Notes under the pieces: model-generated
Databases searched by the model: none
What the model was told of the DNA's origin: nothing
Seen by the model: only the letters and a program-made list of their open reading frames with translations
Position numbers and translations under genes: made by a program
From: Microbacterium invictum
GTDB taxonomy: Bacteria; Actinomycetota; Actinomycetes; Actinomycetales; Microbacteriaceae
Direction of reading: 5' to 3'
Assembly: GCF_014197265.1 (NCBI RefSeq)
Contig: NZ_JACIFH010000001.1
Coordinates: 1,736,001-1,800,000 of the forward strand
Length of the DNA: 64,000 nucleotides
In this document: one piece after another, positions 54,780-62,500 of the stretch
How the letters are laid out: each line of letters starts with the position of its first letter
Position numbering within the stretch: position 1 is the stretch's first letter

Positions 54780-55454
54780 TCACGCCGTAGCGGCGACGGC
54801 GGGCTTCCACGCCACGGTCGACACACACAGGTCGAACAGGGCCCTCATGAGCACGAAGGGCCGGTCGTCGGCGGGCGCATCGACCGGGCGGACGATCGTG
54901 GCCGTCAGCTGCAGGGCGCGCTTGTGGTCCGATCCGGGCACCGGTGTCAGGTAGACGACGTTCGTCTGGCGGAACTCGCCGTCGTCCATCTTCTGCGTCG
55001 TCTCGCGCTCGAACCGCAGGAAGCGCTTGTCGCCGAGCAGCGGGGTGGCGCCGGCTTCGCGGATCAGCGAGCGGATCAGCGGATCGAGGTTCTCCCCCGG
55101 CACCGGCGCGTGCCGCAGCGAGGCCACCAGCGATGCGGGCAGTGCGAGCGCGTCGTCATCACCGGTCTCGGGGGTGAAGAAGGCGATGACCGACTCCTTG
55201 GCCATCTTGTCGAAAGCGTCGTCGACGAGCGGCTGCACCCGAGCGAGCAGGTCGGGGCGGTGCGCCCGCATGAGACGGTCACGCATCGCGGCGCGCAGCT
55301 CCTCCCGCTGTGCACTGTTCGCGTCGCGCCGCACCCAGCCGGTGGGCAGCGTGATCTCGAACAGCGGGTCGGGGGTGCCGCCCAGCTGCTCGCGCAGCGA
55401 CAGCCGTTCGGGCTGCGGATTCAGGTCGTCGGGGCCGGGCTTCGCATCGTTCAC
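54780..55454 (-). CDS. Unknown protein, last gene of the type VII locus
   Basis: A 224-residue soluble protein that I do not recognise. It has a charged helical N-terminal half (RREELRAAMRDRLMRAHRP-like stretch about 48-70), then a mixed alpha/beta part (VIAFFTPETGDDDALALPASLV; TNVVYLTPVPGSDHKRALQLTATI). No membrane span or cysteine-rich motif is seen. It follows the preceding gene by 13 bp in a run of overlapping genes, so it probably serves the secretion system, perhaps as a chaperone or accessory factor. Confidence 0.72.
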   Translation of the reverse strand: MNDAKPGPDDLNPQPERLSLREQLGGTPDPLFEITLPTGWVRRDANSAQREELRAAMRDRLMRAHRPDLLARVQPLVDDAFDKMAKESVIAFFTPETGDDDALALPASLVASLRHAPVPGENLDPLIRSLIREAGATPLLGDKRFLRFERETTQKMDDGEFRQTNVVYLTPVPGSDHKRALQLTATIVRPVDAPADDRPFVLMRALFDLCVSTVAWKPAVAATA

Positions 55455-55467
55455 GGTGGTCCTCTCG

Positions 55468-56289
55468 TCAGTCGCTCACGCGGGACTCGCCGTCGAGCAG
55501 ATACAGGGTCCCGAGCTCTCGGGCATGTGCGCGGTCATGCTGCTCGGCGCCGAGCAGGCCGCGTTCGAGCAGCACGTCCAGCGCGGCGTTGCGGTCGGCG
55601 AGGATCGCGTTCCGCTCGTCGTAGGACAACGCGGCGACCTGTTCGCGCACCGTGGTCCGGGTGAGCGCCGCCGACGCCCGGTCGGGCGGCGCGTCGTCTT
55701 CTTCTTCGGCGGGGCGCACGCGGAAGCGGATCAGCACGGCGACGACGGTGAACACCGCGATGACCGCGCAGGCGATGACGATGCCGTGCCAGAATTCCCA
55801 CCCGATGACGCCCTGCTCTTGGGAGATCGACGGCATGGTCCAGCTCGACGACACCGCGCACAGGGCCGCGATGATCGCGAAGACGAGCAGCAGCGGCGAC
55901 CAGCGCGCACCGCCGATGGCCCAGACGATGAGGGCGACCACCAGCGCGACGGCGGCGATCGCGTAGCAGACGCCCGCGATAGGCACGGACCGCTCGGCGG
56001 GCATGACCCAGAACTGGAAGCGGTCGCCGATGAGCACGGCGTACCCGGCGATCGGCGCCAGCCCCGCGACGACCATGAGCAGGCCGAGCACGAACCGCCC
56101 CGCCCGCCGGCCGGAGCTCGGCTTCGGTGCGCCGACGGTGCCGGCGAGTGCCGCACCGTCGGCGCCGAAGTGCCGGTAGACGTCGGGGTGGTCCTGGAAG
56201 GCGACCGACTCGAGTCGCGCGAGAGACAGCGGTGCGGCCAGCGAGTGCTCTTCGGCCCACGCCTGGGCGCTGTCGTGGCGGAAGCTCAT
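55468..56289 (-). CDS. Membrane protein of unknown function in the type VII locus
   Basis: A 273-residue protein. Four hydrophobic segments are visible (about 63-85, 100-122, 126-146 and 163-185), flanked by a 55-residue N-terminal and a 75-residue C-terminal soluble part with LSYDERNAILADRNAALDVLLERGLL. It overlaps the preceding gene by 4 bp (ATGA). By analogy with other type VII loci it could be a membrane-complex or accessory subunit. No known Ecc/Ess family was recognised. Confidence 0.75.
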   Translation of the reverse strand: MSFRHDSAQAWAEEHSLAAPLSLARLESVAFQDHPDVYRHFGADGAALAGTVGAPKPSSGRRAGRFVLGLLMVVAGLAPIAGYAVLIGDRFQFWVMPAERSVPIAGVCYAIAAVALVVALIVWAIGGARWSPLLLVFAIIAALCAVSSSWTMPSISQEQGVIGWEFWHGIVIACAVIAVFTVVAVLIRFRVRPAEEEDDAPPDRASAALTRTTVREQVAALSYDERNAILADRNAALDVLLERGLLGAEQHDRAHARELGTLYLLDGESRVSD

Positions 56290-56942
56290 CGTGCAGGCAG
56301 GCTATCAGCCCAGCTCGCGTCCTCGATGAAGCCGGCCGGCGCCCGGGCGACGACGGGACGCCCATCGGGGGCGGTGAAGGTGAGTGTCTGCACGAACGCG
56401 TGGAACTGAGCGATGAGCAGGGTCAGCAGTTCGCCGATCGTGGGCTGGAAGGTGACGACGACCGCCGCTTCCGGAGTGATGAAGCTGATCTGGATGCCGA
56501 CCAGGGTGATGCCGGTGGGCTCATCGTGGACCTGCTGCACGGTCTGCACGCCGACGCCGAGCCCCTCGGCTTCGTAGAGGATCCCCTCACGCGGACCGCC
56601 GCCGGCCGGCGGCGCGCCGAAGGCGGCGTCGACGTGGGCGACCAGCGTCGCCGGCACCGGCCACAGCTGGAAGGCCAGCGCGGCGTCGGCCGGACGGGCG
56701 GCCAGGCCCGCCCGCAGGATCTCCTCGACGACAACGGACTGCTCGGGGTTCCCGTGCTCGGCCCACGCGACGCGCAGCTCCTCCGCGCGGTCGCGGACCC
56801 ACGCCTCGGGATCGTCGACCCGGGCGGGCAGCCCGAGCCACCCGGGCGCGTCGGTGTGGGCGTCGAGGCGCCACATCCCCTCGCCCCAGCCGGCCGGCGG
56901 CGCGGTCGGCACCGACGGCGCGGAGACCGCCTGCGAGGTCAC
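56286..56942 (-). CDS. Unknown protein in the type VII locus
   Basis: A 218-residue soluble protein of unknown family. A Trp-rich N-terminal part (GMWRLDAHTDAPGWLGLP; PEAWVRDRAEELRVAW) is followed by a beta-rich region (TLVGIQISFITPEAAVVVTFQPT). The GTG start at 56942 overlaps the candidate substrate gene by 4 bp, and its stop overlaps the next gene by 4 bp. Such coupling suggests a chaperone or partner for the neighbouring product. Confidence 0.72.
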   Translation of the reverse strand: MTSQAVSAPSVPTAPPAGWGEGMWRLDAHTDAPGWLGLPARVDDPEAWVRDRAEELRVAWAEHGNPEQSVVVEEILRAGLAARPADAALAFQLWPVPATLVAHVDAAFGAPPAGGGPREGILYEAEGLGVGVQTVQQVHDEPTGITLVGIQISFITPEAAVVVTFQPTIGELLTLLIAQFHAFVQTLTFTAPDGRPVVARAPAGFIEDASWADSLPAR

Positions 56943-58153
56943 AGGAACGCTCCGACCCACGGGGCCTGACTGCTGGGACCACGGTCGGCGTTGCCGGTCC
57001 ACTTGGCGATCTTGTCACCGATGCCCCACGCACCCGACACGAGCATGTAGGCGCCCTCCCACGCGGCGGCACCCCAGTTCGAGCGCGCCCACTGACCGCT
57101 GGCACCGCCGATGGACTCGGCAAGGTTGCTCAGGCTCGTGGTGTCGCGGCCGAACATGAAGCGGGTGAGGACGTCGCCGATGCTGCGGTTGTTCATGTTG
57201 ATGACGTTCCACGCGCCGTTGGCGAGATTCGGCGAGAAGTTGAGGATCGTCCGCATCTGGCCGAGCTGCCCGGCCGCCGCCGACCACGACGAGGGGCGGA
57301 ACGCGGTGAACATGTCGCCTGCGAAGTCGACGAGACCGGCCTTGCCCTGGAAGAGCTTGCCGAGCTTGCCGAACGGGACCACCCCGATGATGGCGATGAT
57401 CAGCTTGTCCATCCCTGCGTCGTCGCGCAGCACCTGGTATGCGGTCAGCAGCAGGGTGGCCACGCCGATCACGGCGCCGATGAGGGCGAACAGCGGGCCG
57501 CCGATGATGATGCCGGCGATCGCGACGATGAGACCGACCCAGCCGAGCACCTCGAGCACCACCGAGACGACGCCGTCGAGGTTGTCCCAGAAGCTGTCCT
57601 TGATCGATCCGTCGAGCACATCGCCGATGCCGCGCACGGCGGTGTCGAACGCGTCCGACCAGTCGTCGTAGAGGTTGTCGAAGGCACGCGCGTCGGCCTG
57701 CCAGTCCTCATAGAGGTCTTGCCGGGCTTCGTCCTCCGCGGCTGCCTGCTCGGCTTCGTCCGGGTCGGTCGGCGGGAACGGACGGCCGTTGCGGTTGCCG
57801 GGAGCACCGCTGTATACGGTCCAGGACTCGTGGCAGTTGTCCACCACGACCCGGATGCGCGGCTGCAGGTCTTCGACGGCGTCCCCGTAGGCGATGAGCA
57901 CCGGCCCGGTCGGCTCGTACATGTTGCCCGCCCGCCGCAGTTCGGCGTAGGTCTCGCCGACGATCTCGCGGATCTTGTCGATCGCCTTGCCCTTCTGGCC
58001 GTCCTCACCGGTGACGAGCTCTTCCAGGACGTCGGCGCTGCCGGTCATCTGCCGGCCGATCGACCGGATGCGCCGGCCATGGGTCTTGATCTCCGACGCG
58101 TTGCCGTCGAGATACTCGATCTCACGCCCGCGGGGCGAGTGCTCCATCCACAT
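56939..58153 (-). CDS. Candidate type VII secretion substrate with central hydrophobic region
   Basis: A 404-residue protein. Residues 1-110 form a helical domain resembling putative T7SS-secreted N-terminal domains (EIEYLDGNASEIKTHGRRIRSIG in part). Residues about 130-190 are acidic and helical. Residues about 193-260 are strongly hydrophobic with glycine motifs (IAGIIIGGPLFALIGAVIGVATLLL). A Trp-rich C-terminal part ends in WVGAFL. Central hydrophobic stretches of this kind occur in several secreted T7 effectors. No toxin motif is recognised at the C-terminus. A small partner gene sits just upstream (58174-58512). The first ATG is used; a second two codons later is possible. Confidence 0.75.
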   Translation of the reverse strand: MWMEHSPRGREIEYLDGNASEIKTHGRRIRSIGRQMTGSADVLEELVTGEDGQKGKAIDKIREIVGETYAELRRAGNMYEPTGPVLIAYGDAVEDLQPRIRVVVDNCHESWTVYSGAPGNRNGRPFPPTDPDEAEQAAAEDEARQDLYEDWQADARAFDNLYDDWSDAFDTAVRGIGDVLDGSIKDSFWDNLDGVVSVVLEVLGWVGLIVAIAGIIIGGPLFALIGAVIGVATLLLTAYQVLRDDAGMDKLIIAIIGVVPFGKLGKLFQGKAGLVDFAGDMFTAFRPSSWSAAAGQLGQMRTILNFSPNLANGAWNVINMNNRSIGDVLTRFMFGRDTTSLSNLAESIGGASGQWARSNWGAAAWEGAYMLVSGAWGIGDKIAKWTGNADRGPSSQAPWVGAFL

Positions 58154-58173
58154 GTCTGCGTCTGCTTTCGTCG

Positions 58174-58512
58174 TCAGGCCGGGGTCGGCCGCGTCGCGTC
58201 GCTCAAGCCCGACGCGTCGATGTCCATCTGGGAGGCCGTCTCGGTGTCCCAGCCGCTGAACCCTTCGAGCACGCCGACGACGTGCTCGTGGATCTTGGTG
58301 ATATCGCGCACCAGATCGCCTCGCCGGTCGTTCCACCGGCCCTCGAAGTCGCCGACCTTGTCGCGCAGGCTGCTGTGATCGAACGGCCGGCCGACCGCGT
58401 CCTGGAGCGCGTCGGCGAGTCCGCCCGCGTCCTCGAGCTCGTCGATGATGCGGCCCAGCCGGTTGCTCGTGCGCTCCAGAACCGAGTAGTTGACCCAGAC
58501 GACGTCGGTCAT
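58174..58512 (-). CDS. Small helical WXG/Lap-like partner protein
   Basis: A 112-residue protein, predominantly helical, with a hydrophilic turn around DFEGRWNDRRGD (about 53-64). Its size and place directly before the candidate substrate suit a targeting partner such as those described for LXG effectors. It has its own promoter-type region with the 58595-58612 palindrome, in the same relation as the WXG genes. The start is ATG 58512 with GGAGGATCG upstream. Function inferred from context only. Confidence 0.7.
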   Translation of the reverse strand: MTDVVWVNYSVLERTSNRLGRIIDELEDAGGLADALQDAVGRPFDHSSLRDKVGDFEGRWNDRRGDLVRDITKIHEHVVGVLEGFSGWDTETASQMDIDASGLSDATRPTPA

Positions 58513-58594
58513 GGCGATCCTCCTGGCTTCGAACTGGTCCGTCGCCCGGTCGGGCTGACATCACGAACCTAACGAACCCGGGCGCAGCGCCGCG

Positions 58595-58612
58595 ATGGGG
58601 AGCACTCCCCAT
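58595..58612. promoter_or_regulatory. T7 palindrome, upstream of the small partner gene
   Basis: ATGGGGAGCACTCCCCAT, perfect 8-bp arms around CA, about 91 bp upstream of the ATG at 58512. On the minus strand it is followed by GTTAGGTTCGTG, which contains a TANNNT-type -10 candidate. Confidence 0.7.
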
Positions 58613-58645
58613 GCGGCCTCCCGCGCGTATCGCGGGCACGCGAAA

Positions 58646-58670
58646 GGGCGGGCCCGATGCGGACCCGCCC
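58646..58670 (-). terminator. Terminator after the distal WXG gene
   Basis: On the minus strand GGGCGGGTCCG pairs with CGGGCCCGCCC (11 bp with one G-U) across a 3-nt loop, followed by TTT. It lies 22 bp after the WXG stop. Confidence 0.8.
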
Positions 58671-58691
58671 CTCGAAGTGCGTTCGTGCGGC

Positions 58692-58979
58692 TCAGCCGCC
58701 GGCGAGCTGCTGATCCAGATCCTGGATCGCGCGCATCATGCCCAGCAGAGCCTCGGACATGTCGTTGATGCCGTCCGTGGCGTTCTTCAGACCCGTGGTC
58801 AGCTCCTCGTAACCGTCACCGAACTTGCCCGACGCGTGCTGCGTCTTGAAGTCCTCACCCAGCAGCGTGTCCACCTGGCTCTTCAGCGTGTCCAGCTGAC
58901 CCTGAATGTCGTCACGAGCCTGCGACAGCGACGAGGCCACCTGCTCCATCTCCGAATACGATGCTCCGAAATCAGCCAT
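58692..58979 (-). CDS. WXG100-like secreted protein, copy 2
   Basis: A 95-residue ESAT-6/EsxA-like helical hairpin protein, identical to the product at 59156-59443. Two helices (about 8-44 and 56-92) flank a turn GEDFKTQHASGKFGDGYEE. That turn lacks the W-x-G triplet usual at the hairpin turn but keeps Phe and Tyr at related positions. The start ATG at 58979 has GAGGGAG upstream; a TTG six bases earlier is less likely. It should form a dimer and be exported by the ATPase encoded upstream. Confidence 0.9.
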   Translation of the reverse strand: MADFGASYSEMEQVASSLSQARDDIQGQLDTLKSQVDTLLGEDFKTQHASGKFGDGYEELTTGLKNATDGINDMSEALLGMMRAIQDLDQQLAGG

Positions 58980-59058
58980 CGTCAACTCCCTCAGTCAAAA
59001 TTCCCGACCCACTCCGGGCCGACACCACGAACCTAACAACCCCCGCCCGACACCGTCG

Positions 59059-59076
59059 ATGGGGAGCACTCCCCAT
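59059..59076. promoter_or_regulatory. T7 palindrome, upstream of WXG copy 2
   Basis: Second copy of ATGGGGAGCACTCCCCAT, about 88 bp upstream of the ATG at 58979, with the same GTTAGGTTCGTG -10-like sequence downstream on the minus strand. Confidence 0.7.
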
Positions 59077-59109
59077 GCCGCCTCCCGCGCGTATCGCGGG
59101 CACGCGAAA

Positions 59110-59134
59110 GGGCGGGCCCGATGCGGACCCGCCC
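59110..59134 (-). terminator. Terminator after the proximal WXG gene
   Basis: Exact copy of the 58646-58670 hairpin, 22 bp past the stop of WXG copy 1. Together with the promoter-side palindromes it makes each WXG gene a separate transcription unit. Confidence 0.8.
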
Positions 59135-59155
59135 CTCGAAGTGCGTTCGTGCGGC

Positions 59156-59443
59156 TCAGCCGCCGGCGAGCTGCTGATCCAGATCCTGGATCGCGCGCAT
59201 CATGCCCAGCAGAGCCTCGGACATGTCGTTGATGCCGTCCGTGGCGTTCTTCAGACCCGTGGTCAGCTCCTCGTAACCGTCACCGAACTTGCCCGACGCG
59301 TGCTGCGTCTTGAAGTCCTCACCCAGCAGCGTGTCCACCTGGCTCTTCAGCGTGTCCAGCTGACCCTGAATGTCGTCACGAGCCTGCGACAGCGACGAGG
59401 CCACCTGCTCCATCTCCGAATACGATGCTCCGAAATCAGCCAT
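59156..59443 (-). CDS. WXG100-like secreted protein, copy 1
   Basis: A 95-residue protein identical in sequence to the gene at 58692-58979, including synonymous codons. See that entry for the fold. It lies 102 bp downstream of the EssC/EccC-type ATPase gene, which is consistent with being its export substrate. Gene dosage may matter, because WXG proteins are typically the most abundant T7 substrates. Confidence 0.9.
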   Translation of the reverse strand: MADFGASYSEMEQVASSLSQARDDIQGQLDTLKSQVDTLLGEDFKTQHASGKFGDGYEELTTGLKNATDGINDMSEALLGMMRAIQDLDQQLAGG

Positions 59444-59522
59444 CGTCAACTCCCTCAGTCAAAATTCCCGACCCACTCCGGGCCGACACCACGAACCTAA
59501 CAACCCCCGCCCGACACCGTCG

Positions 59523-59540
59523 ATGGGGAGCACTCCCCAT
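59523..59540. promoter_or_regulatory. T7 palindrome, upstream of WXG copy 1
   Basis: Third copy of ATGGGGAGCACTCCCCAT, about 88 bp upstream of the ATG at 59443 and only 6 bp past the ATPase stop. Confidence 0.7.
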
Positions 59541-59545
59541 GCCTG

Positions 59546-62500
59546 TCACCCCGCGTTGGTGGTCTCGCGGAGGGGGAGCTTCGCGGCATCCACCAGCGGC
59601 ATCTGCACGGTGACCGCGCGCCCGGCCTGGACGAAGATGCCACGGCCCTCGGGGAAGTCCGAGCGCTTGACCTTCGGGAACGGCACCTTGAACACCGAGT
59701 CGCCGTCGAACGAGTCGGGACGGATGACGATGCCCTTCCGGCCGGCCTTGAAGTCGCCGACGAGGCCGAAGCCGCTGGTGACCTGGTTCACGTCGGCGTC
59801 GCCGATCAGGAAGTGGTCGCTGCGGTTGACGGCCTGGAGCAGGGCCTTCAGGGGGCGCTCGGCGGGCGAGTCCGCGAACTGCGGCAGGTCCTCCACGACG
59901 ATCATCAGCCGCATGCCGAGCGCCTCGTCTGCCACGAGCTCGGCCAGTTCGGTCGCGAGTTCCTTGGCGTCGTCGGGGGTCGTGGCGCTGCGCATCCATG
60001 GCGCGAACTCGCGCAGCTGCGAGCGACGCCCGCCGAAGTGGAACAACCGCACCTCGGGATCGAAGCGCGTCATCGACGTGATGAGCGCCTTCATCGCGTT
60101 CGTCTTGCCCGACTGCGGCGGGCCGGCCACCACGAAGGTGCCGACCGGGTCGAAGTCGCGCGCCGCGAGGGTGTCTTCGGCGACGCCCAGGACGGGGAAC
60201 TCGCCGATGCGGTCGGGCAGGTCGGCGAGCGCGAGCCGGGTGGGCAGCGATCCGATCTCGTCGACCTCGCGGGCACCGCCGGCGCGCAGCTCGGCGGCCA
60301 GCTGCTCCATGAGCTTGGTCTGCTCGGCTACGTTCGGCGTGCCGCCGAGGACGGCGATCTGCGTCTCGAAGCCGTCGATGATGGCGCGCCCGGGGGCCGA
60401 GCGCTCGTCGAGGACGTCCTTGGGCGCATTCAGCAGGGCGTACGCGTTCTCGTCCGAGAGGCGCAGCACGATGCGGCGCGAGACGTTCGCGCTGACGGCG
60501 GTGGGCACCGAGCCCGACCGGTCCGCGGTCGCGACCACGTGCACGCCGAGCGGGCGGCCCTCGCCGAGGATCCGCATGAACGCCTGGTAGAACGGCATGC
60601 GCGCGGTGGTCGACTCCCACTCCGCGCGGAACTGCGGCAGGCCGTCGAGCAGCAGGATGATGCGGGGCTCGTCGCGCCCGGTGATCTCTCGGTACTCGGC
60701 GATGCTCGACGCGTTGGCGGCGCTGAACCGCTTGCCGCGGTCGTCGAGCACGGCGCCCAGCGACCGCATGATGCGCTGGACGCGCTCGGCGTCGTCTCCG
60801 GGGATGATCGATCCGACGTGCGGCAGCGTCTCGAGGGCCTTCAGCGACCCCGAGCCGAAGTCGAGACCGTAGACGGCGACGTTCTCGGGGCGGCGGCCGA
60901 TCGCGGACGCGATCGCGATCGTGCGCAGCACGGTGGACTTTCCCGATCCGCTCGTGCCGTACACGAGCATCGAGCCGTCGCGGTCGGGCTGGAAGTACAC
61001 GGCCTCCTGCAGCTGCCGTTCGGGCACGTCGCGCTTGCCGAGCAGGATCGCCCCCGCGCGGCCTGCGGGCAGCCGGCGGATGTCGACGGTCTGCTCGAGG
61101 TCGTCGAGCCACGGGCGGCGGGGAGCGGGGATCTTGGCCTGCTCGGCGGCGGCGATGAGCGTCGCGACGATGCGCTTCTGGTCGTTGGGCCCCGGGTCGG
61201 CGTCGTGCATGTTGTCGTCGCCGGCGTCGTCGAGCTCCCACTTCTGGATCGACCCGAAGCGCAGCTCGGCGACACTCACGTCGGCGACGGGCTTCTCGTC
61301 GGTGCTCCAGCCGCCGGCGTACGCCGACTGGAAGGGCACGAGCCGTCCGGGGCCGGTCTTCGCGATGCCGCGACCGGGGATGCTGGGGTCGAAGCTGCCC
61401 GCGATCGGATCGTCCACGACGTCCTTCGAGTCGGACTCGTCGGCCATGCGCAGCGCGACGCGCAGGTTCGTGTTCGCGCGCAGGTTGTCCTTGATGACGC
61501 CGGCGGGGCGCTGAGTGGCCATGATCAGATGGATGCCGAGAGAGCGGCCGCGCTGGGCGATGTCCACGACCCCGTCGACGAACTCCGGCACTTCACCGGC
61601 GAGGGCGGCGAACTCGTCGATCACCAGCACGAGAGCGGGCGGCGTATCGGGGTCGCGGCGCTTCTCCAGCTCGAGGAGGTCCTTGGCCTTCTTGCGGTTG
61701 AACAGGTGCTCGCGGTGGTGCAGCTCGGCGCGCAGGCTCGTGAGCGCACGGCGCACGAGGTGCGGGCTCAGGTCGGTGACGAGGCCGACGCAGTGCGGCA
61801 GCTCGACGCAGTCGGCGAACGCCGACCCGCCCTTGTAGTCGACGAACAGGAAGGTCACGCGGTCGGGGCTGTGCGCGGCGGCCATGCCCAGCACCCACGC
61901 CTGAAGGAACTCGGACTTCCCGGCGCCGGTCGTGCCGCCCACGAGCGCGTGCGGCCCTTGCAGCCGCAGGTCGAGCGTCATGGCATCCGACGCCCCCTGG
62001 CCGACGATCGCACGCAGGTTGCCGGCCTTCTTGAGCCGCGGCAGGGTCGCACCCGACCGGTCGATGATGGTGTTGTTCTCGCGCCAGCGGTCGATCGCGA
62101 AGCTCGGCTCGGCGACCATCTCGGGGCCGATGAGCGAGAGGAACATCACGGAGTTGGGGATGTCGGAGGAGTCCTCGATCACGGTGCTGGAGTCGGCGAC
62201 CGGAGCCAGGCGCTTGGCGAGCATGGTCATCAGCTCGTTCGAGACGCCCTCGACCGCGGTGTCGGCGTACTCGACGCCGCTGAGCACGGTGCCGACCTGG
62301 GCGTGCTCGAGGCCGCCGGTCACGTCGAGGAAGCTGCGGCACACTGCCGGCAGCGCGTCGACGACCGGGGCGACGAACAGTCCGTAGACGCCGACGTCGG
62401 CGCCGCGTTCGAGCACCTGGGTCAGGCGGGCGCGGTCGACGGGCGCGTCGCCGGTGACGATGACGACCACGGCCGTCTGGCCGGGGAAGGTGGCTTCCTC

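Larger units (their letters stand above)
58593..59056. repeat. 464-bp WXG unit, copy 2 (distal)
   Basis: This unit is identical by eye to 59057-59520 apart from a G/C difference at 58615 versus 59079. It carries a palindrome, terminator, WXG gene and promoter region. A third, partial copy of only the first 22-23 bp stands at 59521-59543. Confidence 0.95.
59057..59520. repeat. 464-bp WXG unit, copy 1 (proximal to the ATPase)
   Basis: Perfect tandem partner of 58593-59056, including non-coding flanks. Both ends coincide with the 22-bp CGATGGGGAGCACTCCCCAT-type palindrome segment, which may have been the crossover point for duplication. Confidence 0.95.

Noticed and set aside
59521..59543. A third WXG unit
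   Set aside because: Only the first 22-23 bp (palindrome end) are present; beyond that the sequence is the ATPase 3' end.
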